A stretch of DNA of 64,000 nt, taken from contig JACGXE010000007.1 of assembly GCA_014138095.1 (NCBI GenBank), positions 1 to 64,000 on the forward strand, in the 5' to 3' direction. The stretch's first letter is position 1; each line of letters starts with the position of its first letter. Below, one piece after another: positions 8,140-16,034 of this stretch. Source of the stretch: Ochrobactrum sp. RH2CCR150 (GTDB lineage: Bacteria; Pseudomonadota; Alphaproteobacteria; Rhizobiales; Rhizobiaceae). The notes beneath the pieces were generated by a model. That model did not search any database. It saw nothing but the letters and a program-made list of their open reading frames with translations, and was not told the DNA's origin. The position numbers were made by a program, and so were the translations under genes.

Positions 8140-8943
8140 CTATCCGGCACTTCGCCGCCAGATTGAGGCAATCGCTTCAATGGCGGCGATCGCGGGCGTG
8201 AGGCTGGGAATGTTATGCGCCACGGCGGCCGGTCGGAAAACCACCGGCACATCGGCCATCCTGGCGACCGATGCTTTTGCACTGTCGGTTATGGCGAGCG
8301 ACGGGATGCCACGTTGTCGCGCAACACGCATGGCGCGTCTGGGCGCGTCTCCATAGGGGCGCAACGAGATCGCAAGCAGGCACGCACCTTCTTCTTCAGC
8401 TTCATCGGCCTGAAACCGTTCAGGCGTCTGAACCCGGCCACCCAGGGCTTGAAACAGATGCGATGCGTGGCCGATCACCGGAATTTCCTGAGCTGAGCCA
8501 ACAAGGATAATGGATCGCGCATTCATGAGCAGACCGGCAGCTTCCGCAAGCTGCGCCTGAGCTTTATCAGCGGCAAGGTCCTTGATGGAGGACGCGATCA
8601 GCGCAGCCGCCCGACCTTCTTCACCTGGGCTTGCCGGCAAGCCTGCTTCGGTCGTCACGACGACCGAACCTTCACGAAAAGAACTGATGAAGACCTGACG
8701 CAATGCTGTATATCCATCAAGCCCCAACCAATCCGACAGCCGCATTATAGTCGAATGCGACACCCCCGCCTCGTTTGCCAACTCGCGCATGGACATGAGC
8801 ATTACATCCTGAGGCCGGTCGAGAATAAATCTCGCAGCCATCTGGATTTGCGGGGTCATATCACTAAGCTGAGTGCGCAACAGTGTGAGCATCTCGCCCG
8901 CCGTATCGCGCATTTCAATCGAGTGACGTCTGGAAGGGTTCAC
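8140..8943 (-). CDS. RpiR-family transcriptional regulator (second copy)
   Basis: A paralogue of the adjacent RpiR protein, tail to tail with it. The HTH region (MRELANEAGVSHSTIMRLSD then WLGLDGYTALRQVF) matches the first copy residue for residue over long stretches. A SIS-type C-terminal domain follows (LLMNARSIILVGSAQEIPVI onward). An upstream frame opens at 9000, but the GTG at 8943 has GAGG 5 nt before it and gives a family-like N-terminus; ATG 8913 is another option. Since the two copies diverge in the SIS domain, they could read different ligands or form a heteromer. Targets are unknown. The shared palindrome upstream of the T3SS operons is the obvious candidate. Confidence 0.88.
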   Translation of the reverse strand: MNPSRRHSIEMRDTAGEMLTLLRTQLSDMTPQIQMAARFILDRPQDVMLMSMRELANEAGVSHSTIMRLSDWLGLDGYTALRQVFISSFREGSVVVTTEAGLPASPGEEGRAAALIASSIKDLAADKAQAQLAEAAGLLMNARSIILVGSAQEIPVIGHASHLFQALGGRVQTPERFQADEAEEEGACLLAISLRPYGDAPRRAMRVARQRGIPSLAITDSAKASVARMADVPVVFRPAAVAHNIPSLTPAIAAIEAIASIWRRSAG

Positions 8944-9407
8944 GGACACCTCGCGCACGATCTCAACGTATGCGCGAAGCACAAAGATGACGTTCTCCAC
9001 ACAGCCCGCAGACAGGTGAACAATGCCAAAGGTTTTCCAGATTGATACGATCGCCCTTCAAGCACTCTACATACAGCGTCAATATCCACGCGACTCTCCT
9101 TCGCTATGGAATCCCTCACCCCCCACGCCGCTTTCTCGCTCCCAAATAGAATTGAGAAATATGTTGGTAACATCAGTCGGGCGAACCAGTCAAACAACGA
9201 ATTTGCGGTGCAGATTCAATGGATTGTCTCATTACATTGTTTGATGCTGACAAACGAAAAAACAAACCATCCGCGAGTAGCTTGTCACGCGGAGCGTTCA
9301 GTTTGCGATAAGAGCCGATATAAAGCCGGTTTCAAATTGGGTCTGACGTCCGATCAGAATCTTATCTGATCCTGACAAAATGCAGATGTCGGACCAGACA
9401 AAAAACT
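8944..9407. other. Gene-free stretch between the second RpiR gene and the TadD-like gene
   Basis: This stretch should contain the minus-strand promoter of the second RpiR gene and the end of the TadD-like transcript. Short plus-strand frames here have no family and no good ribosome binding site. A 7-bp hairpin with stem GATCAGA/TCTGATC lies at 9352-9371, downstream of the TadD-like gene, and may be part of a weak terminator, but it has no clear U-tract. The T3SS palindrome is not found here. Confidence 0.4.
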
Positions 9408-10205
9408 TCACCCGCCCATGACATTCTGGAGTGCTGCCACCCTGTCAGTCATCGATGCTTTCGCACGCGCCTTTTTCGCCAGTTTCAGGATTTTGTCGAC
9501 TTCACCACTGGTCAGCCCAGCCGGAGTGGAGGAGCGAGCCTGTTGATCGTGACCAATCAGACCGTAGGCCAGCACTATGTTGCGCTTGTGATGAAGCTCC
9601 GCACCAGCGGCGGAATCAACCTTCTGCGCAGCTTCTTCGACGACAGTGGCGTCGCCTTGCAGGGCAGCTGCCAATGCCAGGTTCGACTGTATGTCAACAT
9701 CCCCAGGCGCCATAGTCAGCGCCTTTTGATATGCGGCAATGGCGCTTTGCGTTTGTCCTGTCATGGTAAGAGCAACGCCGAGACGATTGTATGCACTGCT
9801 CGTACCAACGACCGGAGCAGCGGACGTCAGGGCACTGACACCGGCGGGCAGATCGCCGACCTGAACCAGTGCGGTCCCCATTCCCAACAGTGCCGGACCG
9901 TTGTTGGGTGATTTGGCCAGAGCAGCCTTATAGGCACTGATTGCCTCATCAGGTTGCCCCGCACGCGAATAAGCGTCGCCCGACTGCACCATGATTGCCG
10001 CGTTTGCCTCGGGCATTGCCGCAGCGCGCGCGTAAAGCGGCAAGGCTGTGTCAGCTTCTCCGCGCCCTTCGATGTCTTTGGCCAGTTTTGCCAGCCGATC
10101 CGCCTGTGATGTCGGTTCGGGCGTTTTTTTTGGGCTGTCACTCGTCGTCTGACAGCCTGTCAGCAGCAAAAAAGCGCCAACGGCAACTGATATGCCAAAC
10201 CGCAT
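9408..10205 (-). CDS. TadD-like tetratricopeptide lipoprotein
   Basis: From ATG 10205, behind AGAGGGAAG, the product is a 265-residue exported lipoprotein. It has a signal peptide (ISVAVGAFLLLTGC) with the lipid-accepting Cys in the LLTGC lipobox, a short linker, then about five TPR units (for example AYSRAGQPDEAISAYKAAL and RLGVALTMTGQTQSAIAAY). The late segment LHHKRNIVLAYGLIGHDQQA is much like TadD of Tad pili, which is needed for assembly of the CpaC/RcpA secretin. A CpaC-like secretin and a CpaD-like lipoprotein are in the same locus, so a role in localising the T3SS secretin is likely. A generic TPR lipoprotein is the alternative. Confidence 0.8.
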   Translation of the reverse strand: MRFGISVAVGAFLLLTGCQTTSDSPKKTPEPTSQADRLAKLAKDIEGRGEADTALPLYARAAAMPEANAAIMVQSGDAYSRAGQPDEAISAYKAALAKSPNNGPALLGMGTALVQVGDLPAGVSALTSAAPVVGTSSAYNRLGVALTMTGQTQSAIAAYQKALTMAPGDVDIQSNLALAAALQGDATVVEEAAQKVDSAAGAELHHKRNIVLAYGLIGHDQQARSSTPAGLTSGEVDKILKLAKKARAKASMTDRVAALQNVMGG

Positions 10206-10263
10206 CTTCCCTCTCTTTTTCTCGCCGCCTCCGGCAGCGTCCATTTGTTCGGCTCCGACAGAC

Positions 10264-10944
10264 TCAGTTCTGTACGATGACGCTGGCGCCGACCGGCGTC
10301 CGTTCAAAAAGGTCGATGACATCTTCATTCGTCAAACGAATGCATCCTGACGATGTCGCCGTGCCCACAGTCCACGGTTGATTTGTCCCATGTATACGAT
10401 AGAGCGTCGAACCGATGTAAAGTGCACGGGCACCAAGCGGATTATTATGTCCACCAGGTACGAATGCAGGCAGTGCGTGGCCCTTCAGATTCTCACGGGC
10501 CCGCATTTCGGATGGCGGACGCCAGTCCGGCCACTTTTTTTTATCAGACACTCTATCGCGGCCCGACCAACTGAGCCCTTCACGCCCCACCCCCACCTCA
10601 TAACGCATTGCCTTGCCGCCTTCCAAAATGAGGTCAAGCTTCTTGGTGGAAGTAGTGACAATAATGGTACCGGCTGGCTCTGATCCTGAATAACTTACAA
10701 TGCGCTTGGGCGTCGGCTCCCTTTTGCGATCTAAAGACTGATCATCGGGCGGAAGCGCATCTCCGGGAGCCAGCATGACGTTGGCTTCTTCGTCGTAAAC
10801 CCAGCTTCTGGGATCATAACCGCCACTTTGTGCATGAGCAGAAGGTGCTGCGACAACTGCGAGCAGAAAACAGATGCCTGCAGATACGGTTCCTGCGCCA
10901 TTCTTCCATGCATAAAGCCGCAAAGCCCTCAAGTCTCTTATCAC
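10264..10944 (-). CDS. L,D-transpeptidase (YkuD family), exported
   Basis: Periplasmic L,D-transpeptidases cross-link peptidoglycan or attach proteins to it through a catalytic Cys. The YkuD domain covers about residues 100-226 and ends in the active-site motif IHGTNQPWTVGTATSSGCIR, with His and the catalytic Cys both present. A signal peptide ends at AHAQ. I chose GTG 10944 because GGGAGAG lies just upstream; a frame opening at 10989 is longer. It is followed by the TadD-like gene after 58 bp and is divergent from sctC1. Proteins of this family are common housekeeping enzymes, but placement inside a T3SS locus suggests wall remodelling around the injectisome. Confidence 0.9.
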   Translation of the reverse strand: MIRDLRALRLYAWKNGAGTVSAGICFLLAVVAAPSAHAQSGGYDPRSWVYDEEANVMLAPGDALPPDDQSLDRKREPTPKRIVSYSGSEPAGTIIVTTSTKKLDLILEGGKAMRYEVGVGREGLSWSGRDRVSDKKKWPDWRPPSEMRARENLKGHALPAFVPGGHNNPLGARALYIGSTLYRIHGTNQPWTVGTATSSGCIRLTNEDVIDLFERTPVGASVIVQN

Positions 10945-10985
10945 CACACCACTCTCCCGCAGTCGTCTGCAAAACGACCCTGCGA

Positions 10986-11055
10986 TCAATAATCCAGTTT
11001 TCGTTTATCCCCCGATCCATTTGGATTTTCCGTTGTGTGATCGAACCGGTATCCT
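10986..11055. promoter_or_regulatory. Divergent promoter region with T3SS palindrome (sctC1 / L,D-transpeptidase)
   Basis: The palindrome ATCCATTTGGAT (11015-11026) has perfect outer arms. On the plus strand TGGATTTT is followed after exactly 20 nt by TATCCT (11050-11055), pointing to a start near 11062 and to sctC1. On the minus strand, at the same distance (23 nt after TGGAT), lies TATTGA (10991-10986), pointing to a start near 10979 and to the transpeptidase GTG at 10944. One operator could therefore serve both operons. The plus-strand element is better supported because it recurs three more times in the locus. Confidence 0.6.
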
Positions 11056-11115
11056 TCGCTTATGGCTCGTCCAAGTTCAAACCAACATGGCCAATACAGC
11101 CAGTGTGGCTCGATG

Positions 11116-11760
11116 CGAAAAACTGACCCTTATCGTCTTCAGCAGCGCCTATCGGAAAACCGGTGCCGCTTCGGGATTGCTGTCGCATTTCTACTCGCGT
11201 CCACCGGTCATGGCTGGGCAGCCGAACCTCGCTGGCCGGACGGTCCTTACAGATACATGGTCATCGATCAATCGGTACGTGACACGCTAACCGAATTTGG
11301 TCGCAATATAGGAATATCTGTCCAGATGGGTCCCGATATCAAGGGGCGTATCACTTCGAACGTGCCACAGGGCAACGCCAGGGAATTCCTTGAATGGGTC
11401 AGTAACCGCTACGGTCTGGTCTGGTATTTCGACGGCTCAACGCTACACATCAGCAACGAGACAGAAAACCGTACCGAAGTCTTGACCCTGGACGACACGA
11501 CGCTTGATGGCCTTGGCCAACGGCTTGATAATCTGGGACTTGTTGATCCCCGGTTCCCTGTCCGGGTCGACCGGGAGCAAAAAGTCGCGTCGATTTCAGG
11601 ACCACCTGCTTACGTCGACCTAGTCAAGAAGACCATTGACACGTTCAGGCCAGCACCAATCGCTTCTGACGGCCCCGCGAGCGTTCGCGTATTTCGCGGC
11701 CGACAGACACAGGCACAATCGGTGGACGTGGGATCGCCGACGGTGGAAAAAATCAATTGA
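11116..11760 (+). CDS. sctC1: NolW/SctC1-like secretin N-terminal protein
   Basis: The protein carries a signal peptide ending near GWAA, then an N0-like domain (MVIDQSVRDTLTEFGRNIGI to SNRYGLVWYFDGSTLHIS) and an N1-like domain (about residues 110-175), and stops before any secretin beta-barrel. Rhizobial T3SS split the secretin into a short N-terminal protein (NolW/RhcC1) and a barrel protein; this is the first type, followed, as in rhizobia, by nolB-like, sctJ and sctK genes. The frame opens at 11062, but that is the predicted transcript start, so ATG 11116 is preferred. The ribosome binding site is weak. Its partner barrel protein here is of an unrelated subfamily (see 18187). Confidence 0.85.
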   Translation, partial: RKTDPYRLQQRLSENRCRFGIAVAFLLASTGHGWAAEPRWPDGPYRYMVIDQSVRDTLTEFGRNIGISVQMGPDIKGRITSNVPQGNAREFLEWVSNRYGLVWYFDGSTLHISNETENRTEVLTLDDTTLDGLGQRLDNLGLVDPRFPVRVDREQKVASISGPPAYVDLVKKTIDTFRPAPIASDGPASVRVFRGRQTQAQSVDVGSPTVEKIN

Positions 11761-11772
11761 CAGGAGCATGCC

Positions 11773-12408
11773 ATGCAAATTGCACCCATCGCATCCGGAT
11801 TGGTTTCAGCACAGCTGTTAACGATCACTAATCCGGTCTCAAACGTGGCCGCCGCCTCACCTGCCGGATTGACAGACACAGAAGCGGCCTTACGCGTAAA
11901 AGAACAGCAGGCCAGCATGACTGCCCAGAAAATTGCTGAAACACAAGGCACGCAGATCACGCAGGCCGATTCCGCTTCAGGCAGCACACAGACGCTGCAA
12001 CACCATGGGACCGACGGGTCATCCCATGAACTGAACGGCGCGGATACCCTGAAAGCGGACAGATTACAGGATTATCTTGACAAATCAGGCTCAGACGGGC
12101 GTTCCCTGTCCCCCACTTCGCTTATGAGTTCGGGCGTCAAATCTTTCGTTGGTATCGTTGAAAACGCCCAGAAAATGCTGGGTGGAAAGAGCGGCACACA
12201 GGCTGATCGCGCGCGGGATGTCTCCGGTGATACGGCAGCACCCGCACAGATCGACGGCAAGCCGGCCGAGACAACAGACCCGGCAAGCATGGATCATATT
12301 CTGGATCGTTATGTTTCGATTTCCTGGGCCAGTTTCAGCGCGTCTCTGGCGACGAGCAGCGTTGCGGCGGCCTCTACATCGGTTAACACCTTGGTAAAGC
12401 AACAATAG
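11773..12408 (+). CDS. sctI: Candidate inner-rod protein SctI (NolB-like)
   Basis: A 211-residue protein, Ser/Thr/Ala-rich and low in complexity, without signal peptide. It ends in a helical, small-residue-rich segment (SWASFSASLATSSVAAASTS) as inner-rod proteins do. It lies between sctC1 and sctJ, exactly where rhizobia have nolB, whose product is regarded as the rod subunit. A GGAG site precedes ATG 11773. Sequence similarity in this family is too low for certainty by eye. A secreted early substrate of another kind is possible. Confidence 0.6.
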   Translation: MQIAPIASGLVSAQLLTITNPVSNVAAASPAGLTDTEAALRVKEQQASMTAQKIAETQGTQITQADSASGSTQTLQHHGTDGSSHELNGADTLKADRLQDYLDKSGSDGRSLSPTSLMSSGVKSFVGIVENAQKMLGGKSGTQADRARDVSGDTAAPAQIDGKPAETTDPASMDHILDRYVSISWASFSASLATSSVAAASTSVNTLVKQQ

Positions 12409-12449
12409 GCAAACAGCATGCAATATTCTTCCATGTTGAGGCGAGCAGC

Positions 12450-13265
12450 TTGAGCGCGCGTGCGGGTTATTCGAGGGTCCGCGCCCTCTTCATCGTCATG
12501 TCCCTTCTGGTATTGCAGGCCTGTACTGTTGAGCTCTATACCGATCTCGACCAGCGTCAGGCGAACGAAGTCGTGGCTGCGCTTGCGCGTAAGGGCATCC
12601 CTGCACAGCGAGAAACCACTAAAGGCGGCAAGATAACTGTTTCCGTTCCAAAGGACCGTTTCGCGGATGCCATGACTATCCTCAATGAGAACGGTCTCCC
12701 AAAACAACATTTTGAAAGCCTTGGCGACGTATTCAAGAACGACGGCCTCATCTCCTCGCCTGTGCAGGAAAAGGCTCGCATGATTTACGGCTTGAGCCAG
12801 GAGCTGTCCAAAACGATACTGGATATTGATGGGGTGCTTTCCGCACGCGTGCATCTGGTGTTACCGGAAAATGATCCGCTCCGGCAAAATCTGGTGCCCT
12901 CTTCGGCATCGGTGTTTATCCGCCACAAAACCTCCGTGCCAATGAACAGCTTGATCCCACAGGTAAAGATGCTTGTCGCCAACGGCGTCGCGGGACTTTC
13001 ATATGACAAGGTTTCGGTCGTTCTCATCCCTGTCACAGCACCAGTGGAAGTAGATAGCGACGTTCAGGGCTATACCTCCTTCCTGGGATTGTGGTTACAT
13101 CCAGACAGTCTGGCACCGGCAATCTGGCTGTTCGGCCTGCTTGTCGCAGCGATGTCAGGTTTGGGAATCTGGATATTCATGCTCACAAGCCGGCGCAAAA
13201 ACGGCGAATACAGGATTGGTGAAGTGCTGCCTCCGTCCAAACGAACGGCTGCGCCCCATGGATGA
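12450..13265 (+). CDS. sctJ: T3SS inner-membrane ring lipoprotein SctJ
   Basis: SctJ forms the 24-mer inner ring around the export gate. The product has a signal peptide with lipobox LLVLQAC, the family start of the mature part (VELYTDLDQRQANEVVAALA), and the two ring-building domains. The second contains VQEKARMIYGLSQELSKT and DGVLSARVHLVLPENDPL. A C-terminal membrane helix (about residues 222-245) and a short cytosolic tail follow. No ATG fits: TTG 12450 with GAGGCG 6 nt upstream is the best start. The stop overlaps the sctK start. Confidence 0.95.
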   Translation: MSARAGYSRVRALFIVMSLLVLQACTVELYTDLDQRQANEVVAALARKGIPAQRETTKGGKITVSVPKDRFADAMTILNENGLPKQHFESLGDVFKNDGLISSPVQEKARMIYGLSQELSKTILDIDGVLSARVHLVLPENDPLRQNLVPSSASVFIRHKTSVPMNSLIPQVKMLVANGVAGLSYDKVSVVLIPVTAPVEVDSDVQGYTSFLGLWLHPDSLAPAIWLFGLLVAAMSGLGIWIFMLTSRRKNGEYRIGEVLPPSKRTAAPHG

Positions 13266-13866
13266 TTATAACGCGGCATGGCACAGCTTTGTGGATCGAC
13301 CCGCCGATTACGTCGTGCCTGAAAAGCTGATGCCGTGCTTCCAGGGCAAGATTTCGCTCACCGGTTGCAATTTACTGCTGGACAGTAACCGTCTGCGATC
13401 GCGTTTGTCACAACGCTTGGTCGAACATTATGAGCTGCCTCTCACGGACAGAGATCAGGTTTCGGAAGAGGACCGGCTAATCGCACTGCTGCCCATAGCA
13501 AGGTTTGGTGAACTCATACTGCGAAGCGGTGCCGTATTCCGGGCATCGGCCATTGCCGGGATCATTGACGGAAGTGAGACAATACGGCTGCAATCGCTGC
13601 TTGGTAAAGATGCCATCACATCCGCACTCAGGAACCGCCAACTGGCATCGGCGAAAAGTTCACTTGGCGACGGTGAGATGGCACTGGATGATATCGTCAA
13701 AGACGGATGGTGCTGTCTCCACGGATGGTTCTCGCGTGCCCCGGATGTTGTCGTCGCCCGGCTGAAACTGAAGTTTGCAGACGATATCCCCGGTGAAGAC
13801 GATATCACTATCGAGCACCATGAACTGGGTGCGAGCATCGTTCGACGCGTGGCAAGCGAGCTTTAG
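13258..13866 (+). CDS. sctK: T3SS sorting-platform protein SctK (NolU-like)
   Basis: SctK joins the SctQ pods to the cytoplasmic face of the SctJ/SctD rings. The 202-residue product starts at ATG 13258, overlapping the sctJ stop by 8 bp, and begins MDDYNAAWHSFVDRPADYV, a pattern shared by NolU/HrpD/YscK proteins. No membrane segment is present. The family is weakly conserved, so the call draws on order (nolW-nolB-sctJ-nolU, as in rhizobia) as well as sequence. A gene-free gap with its own promoter follows. Confidence 0.8.
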   Translation: MDDYNAAWHSFVDRPADYVVPEKLMPCFQGKISLTGCNLLLDSNRLRSRLSQRLVEHYELPLTDRDQVSEEDRLIALLPIARFGELILRSGAVFRASAIAGIIDGSETIRLQSLLGKDAITSALRNRQLASAKSSLGDGEMALDDIVKDGWCCLHGWFSRAPDVVVARLKLKFADDIPGEDDITIEHHELGASIVRRVASEL

Positions 13867-13984
13867 CTGCCACTCTTGCGAGCGACTGACGATTTCATTT
13901 TCCATCCAAGCAATTGGTCCAAAATCGCTGCAACTCCGAAATAAAAGCAGTTGTCGAACCTGAGAACAAACATTGCGATCGTTG

Positions 13985-14025
13985 AACCAAATGGATTTTC
14001 CGAACGCAGAACCGCAAGCTAGTAT
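13985..14025 (+). promoter_or_regulatory. Putative T3SS operator and promoter upstream of the needle candidate
   Basis: The palindrome AACCAAATGGAT (13985-13996) is followed by TTT. Exactly 20 nt after TGGATTTT is TAGTAT (14020-14025), a good -10 hexamer. The predicted start near 14032 leaves a leader of about 60 nt before GTG 14094. The spacing is identical to the other three sites in the locus. Confidence 0.6.
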
Positions 14026-14093
14026 CGCGATGTACTTGAGAACCTGTCCGGCCGCTATTGTCGGGCATTACGTTCGAACCAAAGGAGACCCCA

Positions 14094-14270
14094 GTGGCAC
14101 AAGTAGATGATCCAACCGGCGGGAATGTAAGCGAATTGAAGTCTTTCTGGCAGGAACAGAAAGCATTTCAGCTGGCAATGACCAAGTTCAATCTTCAGGT
14201 AGAAACCGACAAGGCCCAAGCTCAGTCGCGCAACCGTGTAGCAGATGCGGTCGGCCAGTCCGGTCGCTAA
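14094..14270 (+). CDS. sctF: Small T3SS protein, candidate needle subunit SctF
   Basis: A strong ribosome binding site (AAAGGAGA, 14081-14088) precedes GTG 14094 and gives a 58-residue, soluble, helical protein. It ends in a long helix (FQLAMTKFNLQVETDKAQAQ...) that resembles the polymerising C-terminal helix of needle and rod subunits. It has its own promoter with the T3SS palindrome and is followed by a strong stem-loop, which fits a product needed in many more copies than its downstream neighbours. Its place next to sctD also fits sctF. No direct motif proves it, and it is shorter than most needle proteins (70-85 residues). Confidence 0.55.
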   Translation: MAQVDDPTGGNVSELKSFWQEQKAFQLAMTKFNLQVETDKAQAQSRNRVADAVGQSGR

Positions 14271-14292
14271 CTCACGCGTGTCCTGACACGAT

Positions 14293-14327
14293 TTTGCCCG
14301 GCCGCTCGGTCTGGCCGGGCAAATTTT
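14293..14327 (+). terminator. Stem-loop attenuator between the needle candidate and sctD
   Basis: A perfect 11-bp stem (TTTGCCCGGCC, 14293-14303, paired with 14313-14323) with a 9-nt loop is followed by TTTT. It has the form of an intrinsic terminator. The next gene starts only 19 bp later with no T3SS palindrome in between, so partial read-through into sctD is likely and would give far more needle-candidate mRNA than sctD mRNA. Confidence 0.8.
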
Positions 14328-14345
14328 CTGGGAGGATGACAAGCC

Positions 14346-15263
14346 ATGAACGCCTTGCCCGTTTTGCTGGAAAAATGGCGTAATGGCTTTGCGGTCGGGA
14401 ATGTTCGACTGAGCGTCGCCGCAGGATTACACCAGGGCGCAGCCATCACGCTTGATGGTTCAGCTTACGTCATCGGTTCCGACGCCGAAGCCGATATTGT
14501 CTTGAAGGACGCAGGTATCGCCGCCCGCCATGTTCTGGTGCGGCCCGCCGGTGGACGCATTGAGATCGAGGCTGTTGGCGGTGATGTCGAGGTTGGTTCT
14601 CGTCATGTCGCCGAGGGACGTGGCTACCGAAGCCGACTTCCTGTTAACCTCGTCATCGGTGGAGCGCAGATTGCGATCAGCCCTCCTCCAGCATCGGATT
14701 CAAAGAGCTTCTTCAAACGCCCAGCGACTGCTGTTGCAGCCGTCATCTGCTTTATAGGTGTTTTTGGGTCTATTGCGGCACATGCACTGATGAGCCCCAC
14801 ATCGGACATTACGTCCGGAAGCGGAGCTGGCGAAACCTTGCATGCCGAGGTACCGGACAAGGCAGAAACCCCAGCTATCGCCCGGGATTTGTTGGCCGCG
14901 CGACTGGATGAGGCAGGCGTCAGCGAAGTTACTTTGGCGGTCGAAAAGAACCGGCTGGTTGCTTCAGGTGCGTTGCCCAGAGAGAAAAGCGAGGCCTGGG
15001 TCGATATGCAATCGTGGTTCGACCAGACCTATGGCGACAGGATTGTACTCACTTCCAGAGTTGCTGTCAGCGGTATGGGTGTCCCTCCCCGTCTGGCACT
15101 ACAGGCCATTTGGTTCGGTCCACACTCCTATGTGCTGGCGGGAGACGGCACTCGCTATCACGAAGGTGCTTATATCGATGATGGCTGGATGATCAGCAAA
15201 ATTGGCGAGAAAGCGCTTCATCTGAGCAAGGAGGGAGCGACAATTGCTCTGAACTATCGATGA
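14346..15263 (+). CDS. sctD: T3SS inner-membrane ring protein SctD
   Basis: SctD forms the outer of the two inner-membrane rings and links to the secretin. The 305-residue protein has a cytoplasmic FHA-like domain (about 20-110; YVIGSDAEADIVLKDAGIAA RHV-type core), one membrane helix (about 125-147, AVAAVICFIGVFGSIAAHAL) and a periplasmic part. The periplasmic part is shorter than in YscD (about 420 residues), seemingly with fewer ring-building modules. GGGAGGATGAC precedes ATG 14346. The stop overlaps the next gene (ATGA). Confidence 0.9.
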   Translation: MNALPVLLEKWRNGFAVGNVRLSVAAGLHQGAAITLDGSAYVIGSDAEADIVLKDAGIAARHVLVRPAGGRIEIEAVGGDVEVGSRHVAEGRGYRSRLPVNLVIGGAQIAISPPPASDSKSFFKRPATAVAAVICFIGVFGSIAAHALMSPTSDITSGSGAGETLHAEVPDKAETPAIARDLLAARLDEAGVSEVTLAVEKNRLVASGALPREKSEAWVDMQSWFDQTYGDRIVLTSRVAVSGMGVPPRLALQAIWFGPHSYVLAGDGTRYHEGAYIDDGWMISKIGEKALHLSKEGATIALNYR

Positions 15264-15712
15264 CGCGGCGCACGGAGGCAGTCCGACTCGATCCAGTGCC
15301 GCCGGGGGATATTCGGGATATTGGACGTTCCCATGCGGTGCAGGGTAAAGCCATTGAGCGTCAGGATCTGCGGACCATCGATGCGCTTCGCAAACGCAAC
15401 GGCGCTCAAGGTACAGCACAGGCCGACGCGACCGATGCCGCGCAGTCCGAACTGACATTCGCCTCGCTTCACAATAGCGATACGCTGAATGAACTGCTGA
15501 CCGAATTCATACGCCCGCGCATCGCGGACGTAACGGTCATCCGGCATGCAGCGCAACTGCTCAGCGAATATATTGATGGCGATCTGGCTCCATTGGAGGG
15601 GAATGCAAATCTACGCTCGCTCACGGTCGCATTGATCGGTGATGAAATCGACCGCCACAACAGATTTTCCGATCGGCTGCGCGAGGAGATTCGTACTGAC
15701 AAATCCTCATGA
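15260..15712 (+). CDS. Unidentified T3SS operon protein, 150 residues
   Basis: I do not recognise the family. The protein is soluble and charged, with a disordered Arg/Asp-rich first third and a helical remainder (SLHNSDTLNELLTEFIRPRI and the rest). It starts in an ATGA overlap with sctD and overlaps the following TPR gene, so it is co-translated with structural genes. Its size and helical content would suit a chaperone, a gatekeeper fragment or a sorting-platform accessory. There is no signal peptide or membrane segment. Confidence 0.75.
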   Translation: MTRRTEAVRLDPVPPGDIRDIGRSHAVQGKAIERQDLRTIDALRKRNGAQGTAQADATDAAQSELTFASLHNSDTLNELLTEFIRPRIADVTVIRHAAQLLSEYIDGDLAPLEGNANLRSLTVALIGDEIDRHNRFSDRLREEIRTDKSS

Positions 15713-16034
15713 CACCGTTCAGCTGCTACACTTGCTTGGCTATGTCTATGGATGTCACGGTCAGGCAAAACGGGGCGCGGCCTATCTTCTGATTGCCGCT
15801 CAGTCGTCCCCAAACGACATAGGAGTTCTTCGGACCCTCAGTCATCTTCTCACGCTTGACGGTGAAGCCGACAAGGCGCTCGATACGATTTCGCGACTGG
15901 AAACATTGGACGACACGCGCAATCCCGCACTTTACCTGCTGAAAAGTCGTGCTCTTCTTGCGGCAGGCCGTCAAGAAGAAGCGCGGCAGGCCTTCGACCG
16001 TTTTTTGAAATTGCGGGCGGGGCCTGACGAATGA
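15642..16034 (+). CDS. TPR protein of the T3SS operon, possible chaperone (SctG/Y4yS-like)
   Basis: A small soluble protein with about three TPR units (LGYVYGCHGQAKRGAAYLLI, LSHLLTLDGEADKALDTISR, KSRALLAAGRQEEARQAFDR). TPR proteins of this size act in T3SS as chaperones of needle or translocator proteins, and rhizobia have one next to sctV. The start is uncertain: ATG 15642 lacks a ribosome binding site and overlaps the previous gene by 71 bp, whereas GAGGAG at 15683-15688 lies 7 nt before an in-frame CTG at 15696, which would give 112 residues. The stop overlaps sctV by 4 bp (ATGA). Confidence 0.75.
   Translation: MKSTATTDFPIGCARRFVLTNPHDTVQLLHLLGYVYGCHGQAKRGAAYLLIAAQSSPNDIGVLRTLSHLLTLDGEADKALDTISRLETLDDTRNPALYLLKSRALLAAGRQEEARQAFDRFLKLRAGPDE

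Noticed and set aside
9106..9369. Plus-strand 87-codon frame between regulator and TadD-like gene
   Set aside because: No ribosome binding site, no family features and odd composition.
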